A stretch of DNA of 24,954 nucleotides from a virus, in IMG/VR virus record IMGVR_UViG_3300008952_000281, positions 1 through 24,954 of that record; one strand, 5' to 3'. Below are positions 6,070-13,104 of this stretch, piece by piece. Both the position numbers and the translations under genes were made by a program. The number at the start of each line of letters is the position of its first letter. The first letter of the stretch is position 1. Below the pieces are notes generated by a model. It ran no database searches. It saw only the letters and a list, made by a program, of their open reading frames with translations, and was not told where the DNA came from.

Positions 6070-8506
6070 AGAAACACCTAACGATACTTTACAATTTGAT
6101 AAAATTAAAGAAATTAGAAAATATTATTTAGAACCATTAGAACAAGAAGGGATTGCACAAGAATCTGTACTTTTACTACCTCTTCTATACAACACTCCTA
6201 CTAAAATAATAGCTAAAACAGCCAAAGCTTATTTAATAAAATTAAAAAGTAAGATTCCAGATACAGTTACTAATTTAGTTATAGCTGATAGTAATTATTT
6301 TAAATTTATTACTAAAACCAGCAAGGTATCTAATAACTATGGAACTGTCCTAAAAGGAGCTGTTTCTAAATATACTGACTATGATTGTGTATATGTTCCA
6401 AATTATAAATCTCTATTTAAACAACCAGAAAATGACCAACTAATAACTTTAGGAATTAAAGCAATAGCAGGAAAATCTGCAGATATTGTAATTAACTCAG
6501 AAGAATATGGATTTACTCATGGATCTGATAGAGAAATATTAGATCATTTATATCAACATCCAATTCTAACTGTAGATATAGAAACTACAGGATTAGATTT
6601 AAAGGATGAAATAATTTCCATAGCATTCGCTTGGAGTAAGCATGATGGTGTAGCTATAGATTTATCTATTAATGGAACATATTATCTCAAAAAATTCTTT
6701 GAAAATTACAAAGGAAGAATCGTATTTCACAACGGTTTATTTGATGTAAAAATGTTGGTTAGGGATATATGGATGAAACGCCCTACTGACTACGCTGGAC
6801 TTCTTAAAGGATTACACTACCTTAGAAATTTTGATGATACTATGGTATTAGCTTATTTAGCTAAAAATGCTACTACTCAAATATCCCTAGGGTTAAAAGA
6901 TATAGCATTAGAGTACGTAGGTAACTATGCCATTGAGCTAGAAAATATAAGTAAATACACTAAAGGACAAATATTAAAATATAATTTAATTGATGCCTTA
7001 GCTACTTTTTATGTATATGAAAAATATAAAAAAGAAAGGCATTCCAGGCCGTATCAAGAAATATTTAAACCAAGTCTATACACTCTTACTAAAATGATGT
7101 TAATAGGGCTACCTATGAACTCAAATAGAGTAGAAGAAGTTCATAATATTTTAAAAGTAAAAGCTAAAGTATTAGCTGAACAAATACAGGAAAATAAACA
7201 TGTAAAAGACTATACTAAAATATTACAAGAAGAAACTTGTAGAATTGCTAATTCAAAACTTAAAAAACTAGTTAAAACTATAGACGACTTTGGACATGTT
7301 GAATTTAATCCAAGTAGTCATCCTCAATTAGGTAGTCTATTATTTACACATTTAGAACTACCAGTTCTAGAAAAAACTAAATCTGGAGCTCCATCTACAG
7401 GGGCAAATGTATTAAAAGATTTAGCTAACCATACTACAGATGAAGAGACGTTAGATTTATTAGACTGCGTCCAAGAATTAGCTGATGTAGAAAAAATTAA
7501 TGGAACATTTATCAAAGCATTTATGAAAGAAAAAGATTTCTTACATGGAAATCTAAAATTAGGAGGTACTCAATCAGGAAGATTATCTAGTAATTCCCCT
7601 AACCTAACAAATTTACCTGCTCATGGATCCATGGGCAAACTTGTAAAGAGTTGTATTGTAGCTCCTGATGGATGGCTATTTGCTGGTGCAGATTTTGCTG
7701 CATTAGAAGAAAGAATAGGAGCTATTCTTAGTAAAGATCCTAATAGAATTAAAGTATACACAGATGGTTATGATGGGCATTCCCTGAGAGCACAAACTTA
7801 TTTTGCAGATCAAATGCCAGATATAGATCCAACAGATGTAGCTAGTATTAACTCTATTGAGCGTAAATACCCAGAACTAAGACGTAAATCAAAGGGACCT
7901 ACCTTTGCCCTACAATATATGGGAACAGCTTATACTCTTCATAAAAGAACTGGGTTCCCAATGGCTCAAGCTATTAAAATAGAGCAAGCATTTCATGAAT
8001 TATATAAAGTATCTAAAGAATTTAATGATAAAAATAAAGAATTCATGGAACAACACGGGTATGTAGAATGTGCCTTTGGATTAAAATTACGTACTCTTAT
8101 TGTAGAAAAATGCATTTTAGGAAATTCTAAAACTCCACACGAAGCAGATAAAGAAGTACGTAGTGCTAATAATGCAATAACCCAATCTTGGGGGATGCTA
8201 TTGAATAGAGCTATGAATGCTACTAATCAACGAATTGAAGAAGCTGGATATGGTACGGAAATACTTCCATGTAACATGATTCATGATGCTGGATATTTTT
8301 TAGTTAAAAATACTCCAGAACATATTAAATTTTTAAATGATGTTCTTATAGAGGAAATGGAATGGAATGATGATGATGCTATAAGATCTATTGATGTACC
8401 TATGAAAGCATCGCTAGAAGTAGGAAAATCTTGGGATACCTTAGCCCCTTTAAATAATAACGCAACACTAGAGGAGATTTATGAAATTTTCGCAGGATCA
8501 AATTAA
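6041..8506 (+). CDS. DNA polymerase, family A (3'-5' exonuclease + polymerase)
   Basis: An 821-aa replicative polymerase. Residues 1-170 are a poorly recognised N-terminal part with no 5'-3' exonuclease. The proofreading domain shows DIETTG (D179, E181), FHNGLFD (229-235) and YNLIDAL (314-320). The polymerase domain shows GTQSGRLSS (509-517), motif A GADFAALEERI (549-559, catalytic D551), motif B as R614-x3-K618-x3-F622-x3-Y626, and motif C MIHDA (746-750, catalytic D749). Motif C ends in Ala where Escherichia coli Pol I has Glu. Phe at 622 matches the deoxy-selective, ddNTP-discriminating form. The ATG at 6041 has AGGAG at about 6027-6031 and lies inside the VWA gene, so the two overlap by 29 bases. 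The helicase gene overlaps its end by 26 bases. Confidence 0.96.
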   Translation: MSITTVLLYKETPNDTLQFDKIKEIRKYYLEPLEQEGIAQESVLLLPLLYNTPTKIIAKTAKAYLIKLKSKIPDTVTNLVIADSNYFKFITKTSKVSNNYGTVLKGAVSKYTDYDCVYVPNYKSLFKQPENDQLITLGIKAIAGKSADIVINSEEYGFTHGSDREILDHLYQHPILTVDIETTGLDLKDEIISIAFAWSKHDGVAIDLSINGTYYLKKFFENYKGRIVFHNGLFDVKMLVRDIWMKRPTDYAGLLKGLHYLRNFDDTMVLAYLAKNATTQISLGLKDIALEYVGNYAIELENISKYTKGQILKYNLIDALATFYVYEKYKKERHSRPYQEIFKPSLYTLTKMMLIGLPMNSNRVEEVHNILKVKAKVLAEQIQENKHVKDYTKILQEETCRIANSKLKKLVKTIDDFGHVEFNPSSHPQLGSLLFTHLELPVLEKTKSGAPSTGANVLKDLANHTTDEETLDLLDCVQELADVEKINGTFIKAFMKEKDFLHGNLKLGGTQSGRLSSNSPNLTNLPAHGSMGKLVKSCIVAPDGWLFAGADFAALEERIGAILSKDPNRIKVYTDGYDGHSLRAQTYFADQMPDIDPTDVASINSIERKYPELRRKSKGPTFALQYMGTAYTLHKRTGFPMAQAIKIEQAFHELYKVSKEFNDKNKEFMEQHGYVECAFGLKLRTLIVEKCILGNSKTPHEADKEVRSANNAITQSWGMLLNRAMNATNQRIEEAGYGTEILPCNMIHDAGYFLVKNTPEHIKFLNDVLIEEMEWNDDDAIRSIDVPMKASLEVGKSWDTLAPLNNNATLEEIYEIFAGSN

Positions 8507-9773
8507 TGCTATAGACGGTATCTGTGATGAATTAGTTCACGGAGCTATACTAGACCAACATTCAATAGCAGTTCTTACAGGATCAGCAGGTACTGGTAAA
8601 ACTACTGTTGTAAGAGAACTGATTAACAAAATAGAAACAGAATCCCCAACTACTACTATTGCATTGTGTGCAACTACACATAGAGCAGCAACTGTTTTTG
8701 AAGGAATAGTAGGACATAAAGTAACTACTGCGCATACTCTATTTAAACTTAGACCTACTGCAACTAAAACTGGTAAAGAAGTACTTACTCCAACATCTAA
8801 ATGCGACATACCTACAGGATCTCTAGTAGTTATAGATGAAGCATCAATGATAGGTAATGAATTTCTAAAAGCAATTGTAGATATTGTTAAAGAAAAGTTT
8901 CTAAAAATATTATTTATTGGAGATCCTTTTCAATTACCTCCTCCAAAAGATAAATGTAGTATCTTTGATGGATCACTTCATACTTTTCGACTTACAACTA
9001 TTCATAGACAAGCAGGAGGTAATCCTGTTTTAGACAAAGCAAATGAATTTAGAGAATACATGGAAGGAATTAGAACAGAAGAACCTGTTATAGAAACATG
9101 TATAAATAATAAAGGAGAAGGTATTCATATGTTATCCCACAAAGATTTTGTTAATAAATTTGTAGGAAAATATATGGATTACTCCGCCGGAGCAGAAGTA
9201 GATATCCCATTATGTACATTTACAAATGAATCTGCAATTAGCTATAACAATATGATTCGTAAAGCGGCATTCTTTTTAGATGGTGTTATTCAACCATTCT
9301 ACGAAGGAGAAAGATTAATATCTAATACTGCTGTTATGGAATCGGATAAAACAATACTTACAAATAATGAAGTAGTTTACGTTCAGGAATACGTAGAAGC
9401 AACTAAACATGATATCCCTGGATATTTAGTAACTGTTCATGGGGACTATGATAAATATCTTCGTTCAAATGTTAAAGAAGTATTTGCTCCAAAAAATAAA
9501 AGCGTAGTAGATCAAGTTTTATTTAAACTTAAAGGAGAAGCTATTAAAAGTAAATCTAAACATATCTGGAAAGAGTTTTATGCAGTAAAAAATTCATTAG
9601 CAGATCTACGTCCACCATTTGCAGGTACAACTCACAAAGCTCAAGGAGGAACATTTCCGGCTGTATTTATAGATAAAACAAATATAAACAAATGCCGTAA
9701 TAAAGCTACTAGAGCTAGATTATTTTATGTAGCTTTAACTAGAGCAAGTGAAAATGTCTATATCAATTCATAA
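8481..9773 (+). CDS. Superfamily 1 DNA helicase, Dda/RecD-like
   Basis: A 430-aa SF1B-type helicase. Motif I is GSAGTGKT at 34-41, Ia is ATTHRAA at 64-70, motif II is VVIDEAS at 116-122, motif III is GDPFQLPP at 147-154, followed by TTIHRQ (172-177). Near the C-terminus come TTHKAQGGTF and LFYVALTRA, the RecD/Dda-type motifs V and VI. It would unwind DNA in the 5'-3' direction at the replication fork or in recombination. The size is close to T4 Dda (439 aa). GAGGAG six bases before ATG 8481 fixes the start, inside the end of the polymerase gene. Confidence 0.93.
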   Translation: MKFSQDQINAIDGICDELVHGAILDQHSIAVLTGSAGTGKTTVVRELINKIETESPTTTIALCATTHRAATVFEGIVGHKVTTAHTLFKLRPTATKTGKEVLTPTSKCDIPTGSLVVIDEASMIGNEFLKAIVDIVKEKFLKILFIGDPFQLPPPKDKCSIFDGSLHTFRLTTIHRQAGGNPVLDKANEFREYMEGIRTEEPVIETCINNKGEGIHMLSHKDFVNKFVGKYMDYSAGAEVDIPLCTFTNESAISYNNMIRKAAFFLDGVIQPFYEGERLISNTAVMESDKTILTNNEVVYVQEYVEATKHDIPGYLVTVHGDYDKYLRSNVKEVFAPKNKSVVDQVLFKLKGEAIKSKSKHIWKEFYAVKNSLADLRPPFAGTTHKAQGGTFPAVFIDKTNINKCRNKATRARLFYVALTRASENVYINS

Positions 9774-10026
9774 CACAAAATATGTATGCATTGGAAATAA
9801 CAAAATAAAAGCTGAATGGCTTCCTAGATGGTATGGCGTACCTCACGAAGAATGTATATTTTTTAACAATTCATGGGAATTTGAACACATCTGCAATATT
9901 ATCCAAGGAAGAGTAAGACACCAGGATTGTATTATTTTAACTCCATTACGTGAAAGCAGTGACTATAAACAAAAACTTAAAGAACTTAAACTGGAGAAAT
10001 TACTAAATGGCAATGACATACGGTAG
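9754..10026 (+). CDS. Hypothetical protein (90 aa)
   Basis: A 90-aa basic protein, MSISIHNTKYVCIGNNKIK..., overlapping the helicase end by 20 bases. An in-frame GTG at 9748 is an alternative start two codons earlier; the spacing to the weak AGAG at about 9741-9744 does not decide. The C-terminus is Lys/Leu-rich (QKLKELKLEKLL). No family is recognised. It lies in the helicase-nuclease run and overlaps the next gene by 20 bases. Confidence 0.65.
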   Translation: MSISIHNTKYVCIGNNKIKAEWLPRWYGVPHEECIFFNNSWEFEHICNIIQGRVRHQDCIILTPLRESSDYKQKLKELKLEKLLNGNDIR

Positions 10027-10246
10027 TATTGATAAATCAAAAGATAAAATAACTTTAAATTTTACAAAAGGGGAAGTGTTGTTTATACGAGAATCATTAC
10101 AGGAATTGCGTAATAATATCGGATGGCGCCAAAGTGCAGCACAATACGTCATGAAATACGAAGATGTTGAATTTAATGATGATTGTGATTACGATGCACA
10201 ACTCCAAGTATTAGAGAAAATGATAATAAAATTTGAAACTGCATAA
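10007..10246 (+). CDS. Hypothetical protein (79 aa)
   Basis: A 79-aa acidic protein beginning MAMTYGSIDKSKDKITLNF. CTGGAG at about 9990-9995 is a usable Shine-Dalgarno for ATG 10007, and a second ATG two codons later is also possible. A central segment (GEVLFIRESLQELRNNIGW) looks helical. No domain is recognised. Overlaps on the upstream side suggest coupled translation. Confidence 0.65.
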   Translation: MAMTYGSIDKSKDKITLNFTKGEVLFIRESLQELRNNIGWRQSAAQYVMKYEDVEFNDDCDYDAQLQVLEKMIIKFETA

Positions 10247-10265
10247 TAATTTAAAGGATAACCAC

Positions 10266-11273
10266 ATGGCATTTGAATTTACAAATAAAAATAATATTTC
10301 ATTACCATTAGCTGTATTCTTAATGCATGACAGTTATAACTATGATGGAAGACCTAATGTAATTAGTGCTACTAAACTAATTAAGCCTCTACGTTCATTA
10401 GTTCTATTAAAACAAAATCCACAATTAGCAAAAAGCATAGATATAGCTGATTTAATAAGTCTACGTATGGGGACTGCTATACATAATGCTTGTGAAAGTG
10501 CATGGACAGATAGAAATAATGTAATAGAAGCTCTTAAAGTATTTGGAACATCTGAAAGTGTAATGGATAGTTTACGTCTTAATCCAGAAGAAGTAATGCC
10601 AGGAGAAACTGCCATATACATAGAACAACGAGCTGAAAAAGAAATTAACGATTTTATAATTACCGGTCAATACGATTTAGTACTTGACGGCGAAGTTCAT
10701 GATTATAAATCTTCTATATGTTGGTCATTTATCAATGGAAGTGGAATAGATGATTACATAAAACAAGGAAGTATTTATAAATGGTTAAATCCAGAAAAGA
10801 TTACTAGTGATTATATTACTATTCATTATATTTTTACTGATTGGAGTAAATTAGGTACTGTTAAACATAAAAAACAACCTCATCATAAAGAAGATTATCC
10901 CGCTCTAAAAGTAATGACTAGACGGTATCCTTTATGGACTGTAGAAGAAACAGAAAAATGGATAGTAGATAAAACTACTAGTATTAAATCTCTATTAGAT
11001 ACTGATCAAGAAGATTTACCAGAATGCACTAATGAAGACCTATGGATTAAGGATCACGATAGTGTATACAAATACTATAAAGATCCTAATAAAACTACTA
11101 GATCTACTGGTAATTTTTCCACCATGGATGAAGCATTACAAAAACAAGCTGACAATAATGGACAAGGTATAATTAAGCATGTTCAAGGAGCTGCAAGAAG
11201 ATGTAGCTATTGCGATGCTGAAGAAATATGTGCACAAGCACAATTACTATTAATGGAAGGTAGAAGAGAATGA
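10266..11273 (+). CDS. PD-(D/E)XK nuclease, RecB/Cas4-like
   Basis: A 335-aa nuclease of the PD-(D/E)XK superfamily. The N-terminal helix carries GTAIH (69-73, H73). The active site is QYDLV (D137) then HDYKSS (D146-x-K148), the D...(D/E)-x-K pattern. The C-terminus has C313-x2-C316-x5-C322, the spacing seen for the last three cysteines of the iron-sulfur cluster in Dna2, AddB and Cas4. A fourth could be C76, although in those families the first cysteine usually lies before the His motif. It probably processes DNA ends for recombination with the Sak4/SSB genes downstream. I chose ATG 10266, preceded by AAAGGAT at 10252-10258, rather than the TTG at 10233. Confidence 0.85.
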   Translation: MAFEFTNKNNISLPLAVFLMHDSYNYDGRPNVISATKLIKPLRSLVLLKQNPQLAKSIDIADLISLRMGTAIHNACESAWTDRNNVIEALKVFGTSESVMDSLRLNPEEVMPGETAIYIEQRAEKEINDFIITGQYDLVLDGEVHDYKSSICWSFINGSGIDDYIKQGSIYKWLNPEKITSDYITIHYIFTDWSKLGTVKHKKQPHHKEDYPALKVMTRRYPLWTVEETEKWIVDKTTSIKSLLDTDQEDLPECTNEDLWIKDHDSVYKYYKDPNKTTRSTGNFSTMDEALQKQADNNGQGIIKHVQGAARRCSYCDAEEICAQAQLLLMEGRRE

Positions 11274-11632
11274 TTTCTGGTATAAAAATTTATAATGGAA
11301 ATGGAACATTAAAACAAGAAATTAGCAAAGAAAAAGCGAAACAATTGTATAATGATAATAACAGAGATGCATGGGATTTATCGCCTACTGAAAGAAAACG
11401 GTGGAATAGCTTAATAACTGAAGACCCAACTCCCTATATAAGTAGTGGAAATGGAAATCGTAATGGTATTAAACCATGGATCAAACGTAATCACAAATGG
11501 AATAAACAATATAAACTTAAATGTGTTATATGTGAAAAAGAAATTATTAGAGCTAATTCCCAAGCAAAAACTTGTAGTAATGAATGTAAAAACGCTCGTT
11601 ACAGAATTATGCGTAAAGAAAGACGTAGTTGA
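11270..11632 (+). CDS. Small zinc-ribbon protein
   Basis: A 120-aa basic protein. The C-terminal third has CVICEKEI and later CSNECKNARY, that is CxxC...CxxxC, a probable treble-clef or zinc-ribbon site. The N-terminal part, with KRWNSLITED and a Gly/Asn-rich segment, is not recognised. Zinc knuckles of this form are common in small phage DNA- or RNA-binding proteins and in the N-terminal part of some HNH enzymes, but no HNH signature follows here. It overlaps the nuclease gene by four bases (ATGA at 11270-11273). A strong hairpin begins right after its TGA. Confidence 0.7.
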   Translation: MISGIKIYNGNGTLKQEISKEKAKQLYNDNNRDAWDLSPTERKRWNSLITEDPTPYISSGNGNRNGIKPWIKRNHKWNKQYKLKCVICEKEIIRANSQAKTCSNECKNARYRIMRKERRS

Positions 11633-11715
11633 CGCATCTATAGCCTAGCTTTGATAGGTACTTGAGTATTGATTCTTGTTGAAGAAAAAGAATGCCTTAT
11701 GCAGCTATAGGTGCG
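11633..11715 (+). ncRNA. Long imperfect hairpin, possible structured RNA
   Basis: Bases 11633-11644 (CGCATCTATAGC) pair with 11704-11715 (GCTATAGGTGCG) as 12 consecutive pairs, one of them G-T. Inside, ATAGGTA can pair with TGCCTTAT (one bulge), and ATTCTT with AAGAAT. Together these make a nested, roughly 83-nt stem with internal loops. There is no T-run, so it is not a classical terminator, and no T-loop, so it is not a tRNA. It sits between the zinc-ribbon stop and the Shine-Dalgarno (AGGAG, 11731) of the next gene. It may protect or process mRNA, control the next gene, or be a small RNA; which is unknown. Confidence 0.5.
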
Positions 11716-11742
11716 TTTCAATTTCTATCTAGGAGACTCATA

Positions 11743-11970
11743 ATGGATGGTAAAAAATTTGACTTTATAAAAGAAGTAATTATAGATCTTCAAGAATTTC
11801 TAGCTAGCTTTAAAAAAGACGAAGTACCTGAAAACTGTATAGAAGATTTAACGAAAGTTCTAACATATGTAGAAGATGAATGTCCAGATAAGCTAGAACC
11901 AAACCATCTACCTCAAACTAGTATAGATATATTAAAAAAGAAATATGGTCGTAACAAACCTACAGAATAA
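11743..11970 (+). CDS. Small acidic hypothetical protein (75 aa)
   Basis: A 75-aa protein starting MDGKKFDFIKEVIIDLQEF, with AGGAG at 11731-11735 setting ATG 11743. The in-frame ATG at 11692 lies inside the hairpin described at 11633-11715 and has no good ribosome site, so I do not use it. The protein looks all-helical with acidic faces. No family is recognised. A short palindrome, CCTTA-CTA-TAAGG (11971-11983), follows its TAA and separates it from the tRNA. Confidence 0.7.
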   Translation: MDGKKFDFIKEVIIDLQEFLASFKKDEVPENCIEDLTKVLTYVEDECPDKLEPNHLPQTSIDILKKKYGRNKPTE

Positions 11971-11996
11971 CCTTACTATAAGGGTGTAATACTTAT

Positions 11997-12071
11997 GCCC
12001 TTGTAGCTCAATTGGTAGAGCGACTGTTAATAGAACAGTGGTAGGTGGTTCAAATCCGCCCAAGGGCACCA
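11997..12071 (+). tRNA. tRNA, anticodon uncertain (odd anticodon loop), CCA encoded
   Basis: A complete cloverleaf can be drawn. The acceptor stem is GCCCTTG/CAAGGGC, the D-arm GCTC-AATTGGTA-GAGC, the anticodon stem ACTGT/ACAGT, a four-base variable loop, and the T-arm GGTGG-TTCAAAT-CCGCC. A discriminator A and encoded CCA follow. The anticodon loop reads TAATAGA, which puts A rather than the near-universal T at position 33 and gives AUA at 34-36. The loop-closing T and A could also pair, shrinking the loop to five. The decoding identity therefore cannot be stated. It lies between two small genes of the same strand. Confidence 0.85.
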
Positions 12072-12090
12072 CTTTGTTTAAGGAGGTTAA

Positions 12091-12534
12091 ATGAAAAGAG
12101 AACTATTAAATAAACTATTTCCTAAAAAAGCATCTGATTATCAAATGACTTTAGGAAGTTTAACTAAAGCATTACGAAAAGAAAGAAGTAGTCTACCCGT
12201 AGTAATTAGCGGGCATGCTGAATTATCTCCAGGAATACCTCATAGTTATTATAGTAAACCTAATGAATTAGCTTTTACTCCTACTGATACTCCTATAAGT
12301 GTAGCTAAATTTATTGAAGTATGTGAAAGCTGTTTTAATAAATCATTTATAGCTGCTACGGAAGTAGATAGTTTTTATAAAGATTTTATTATGCATTCTA
12401 GTTCCCCTGTTTGGGTATCTGAAATAGATACTGCTAGCAATCTAGCTATTATAGATGTGATTTCAAAAAACGATACAATACAGTTAATTACAAAAGAAAT
12501 AAAGGAAGAGGAGGCTTCCGATGCCACTAAGTAA
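12091..12534 (+). CDS. Hypothetical phage protein (147 aa)
   Basis: A 147-aa protein behind a strong AAGGAGG at 12079-12085, close to the tRNA 3' end. The N-terminal stretch (MTLGSLTKALRKERSSLPVVISGH) resembles the opening of small phage proteins that begin with a helix and then a PVVI-type strand. I cannot name a family with confidence. The C-terminus is Glu/Lys-rich. The next gene starts inside its last codons. Confidence 0.75.
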   Translation: MKRELLNKLFPKKASDYQMTLGSLTKALRKERSSLPVVISGHAELSPGIPHSYYSKPNELAFTPTDTPISVAKFIEVCESCFNKSFIAATEVDSFYKDFIMHSSSPVWVSEIDTASNLAIIDVISKNDTIQLITKEIKEEEASDATK

Positions 12535-12661
12535 TGAACAAAAATTAAAATATGTACAAGTAATATTGGAAGAATGTTCTGATTCAGAACTAGAACAAGT
12601 ATTAATTGATGTAGCTGTACATTTTTTAAAAGAATTGCAGGAGGTAAAGAATGACCGATGA
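12521..12661 (+). CDS. Very small hypothetical protein (46 aa)
   Basis: A 46-codon frame, MPLSNEQKLKYVQVILEECS..., ending KNDR and TGA. The Shine-Dalgarno GAGGAGG at 12508-12514 is ideally placed for ATG 12521. It overlaps the previous gene's end by 14 bases and the next gene's start by 11. It is probably an all-helical acidic peptide. The good ribosome site and the packing between neighbours support it. Function unknown. Confidence 0.6.
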   Translation: MPLSNEQKLKYVQVILEECSDSELEQVLIDVAVHFLKELQEVKNDR

Positions 12662-12938
12662 TGAAATGACTGATGAACAAATCTTGGAAGATAGAGAATC
12701 CAAGTATGGCCCTCCTAAACGCTGCTTTGAAACATGGGCAATCATGTGCGAAACCCTTAATCAATACGCTAAAGAATCAGGTAATGTAAATCTTGCCCAT
12801 TTGTATTCATTAAAGATGAATCTATTAAAGATTGTACGTTCTGCATGGAACCCAAATATAGAAGATAATTATAAAGATGGTAGGAACTACTTAACTATAG
12901 CTGAAATGTGCACCAAGAAAGGAAATCATGGAGGATAA
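12651..12938 (+). CDS. DUF6378-like phage protein
   Basis: A 95-aa protein. It has the pattern RESKYGPPKRCFETWAIM, then YSLKMNLLKIVRSAWNPN and NYKDGRNYLTIAEM. That series (R..YG, a helical middle, lK..R, D..YK....Y) fits the small DUF6378 family of phage proteins, as I recall it. Those have an all-alpha fold, possibly related to MazG/dUTPase-type helices, and no proven function. GCAGGAGG at about 12638-12645 supports ATG 12651. Family name is from memory and should be checked by a profile search. Confidence 0.75.
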   Translation: MTDDEMTDEQILEDRESKYGPPKRCFETWAIMCETLNQYAKESGNVNLAHLYSLKMNLLKIVRSAWNPNIEDNYKDGRNYLTIAEMCTKKGNHGG

Positions 12939-13104
12939 TAAATTAACTATTATAGTTCATACCCAACAAGGTGTAGTATCACAAACCTATTATGTTACTA
13001 ACATGCCAGCATGGTACGAATTGCTGGGAATATTCTCCCTTTACGCCATCATAGCCATGACTGTATTTTACAGCGGTTTATGGATAGCAAGTAGGTACAA
13101 ATGA
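12928..13104 (+). CDS. Small single-pass membrane protein (58 aa)
   Basis: A 58-codon frame starting MEDNKLTIIVHTQQG and ending IASRYK with TGA. Residues about 32-54 (LLGIFSLYAIIAMTVFYSGL) form one clear transmembrane helix, followed by a short basic tail, which would place the C-terminus inside. AAGAAAGGA at 12915-12923 sits five bases before ATG 12928. The gene overlaps the one before by 11 bases and the helicase-primase by four (ATGA). No family is recognised. A lysis or superinfection-exclusion role would be guesswork. Confidence 0.65.
   Translation: MEDNKLTIIVHTQQGVVSQTYYVTNMPAWYELLGIFSLYAIIAMTVFYSGLWIASRYK

Noticed and set aside
10233-10265. Upstream TTG start for the PD-(D/E)XK nuclease
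   Set aside because: ATG 10266 has AAAGGAT eight bases upstream; the TTG extension overlaps the previous gene and has no ribosome site.
11270-11632. HNH homing endonuclease
   Set aside because: The CxxC...CxxxC pairs are suggestive, but no His-Asn-His core follows and the protein ends shortly after.
11971-11983. CCTTA-CTA-TAAGG as an N4-type virion polymerase promoter hairpin
   Set aside because: The 5-bp stem with 3-base loop is the right size, but I see no further match to those promoters and such small palindromes are common in AT-rich DNA.
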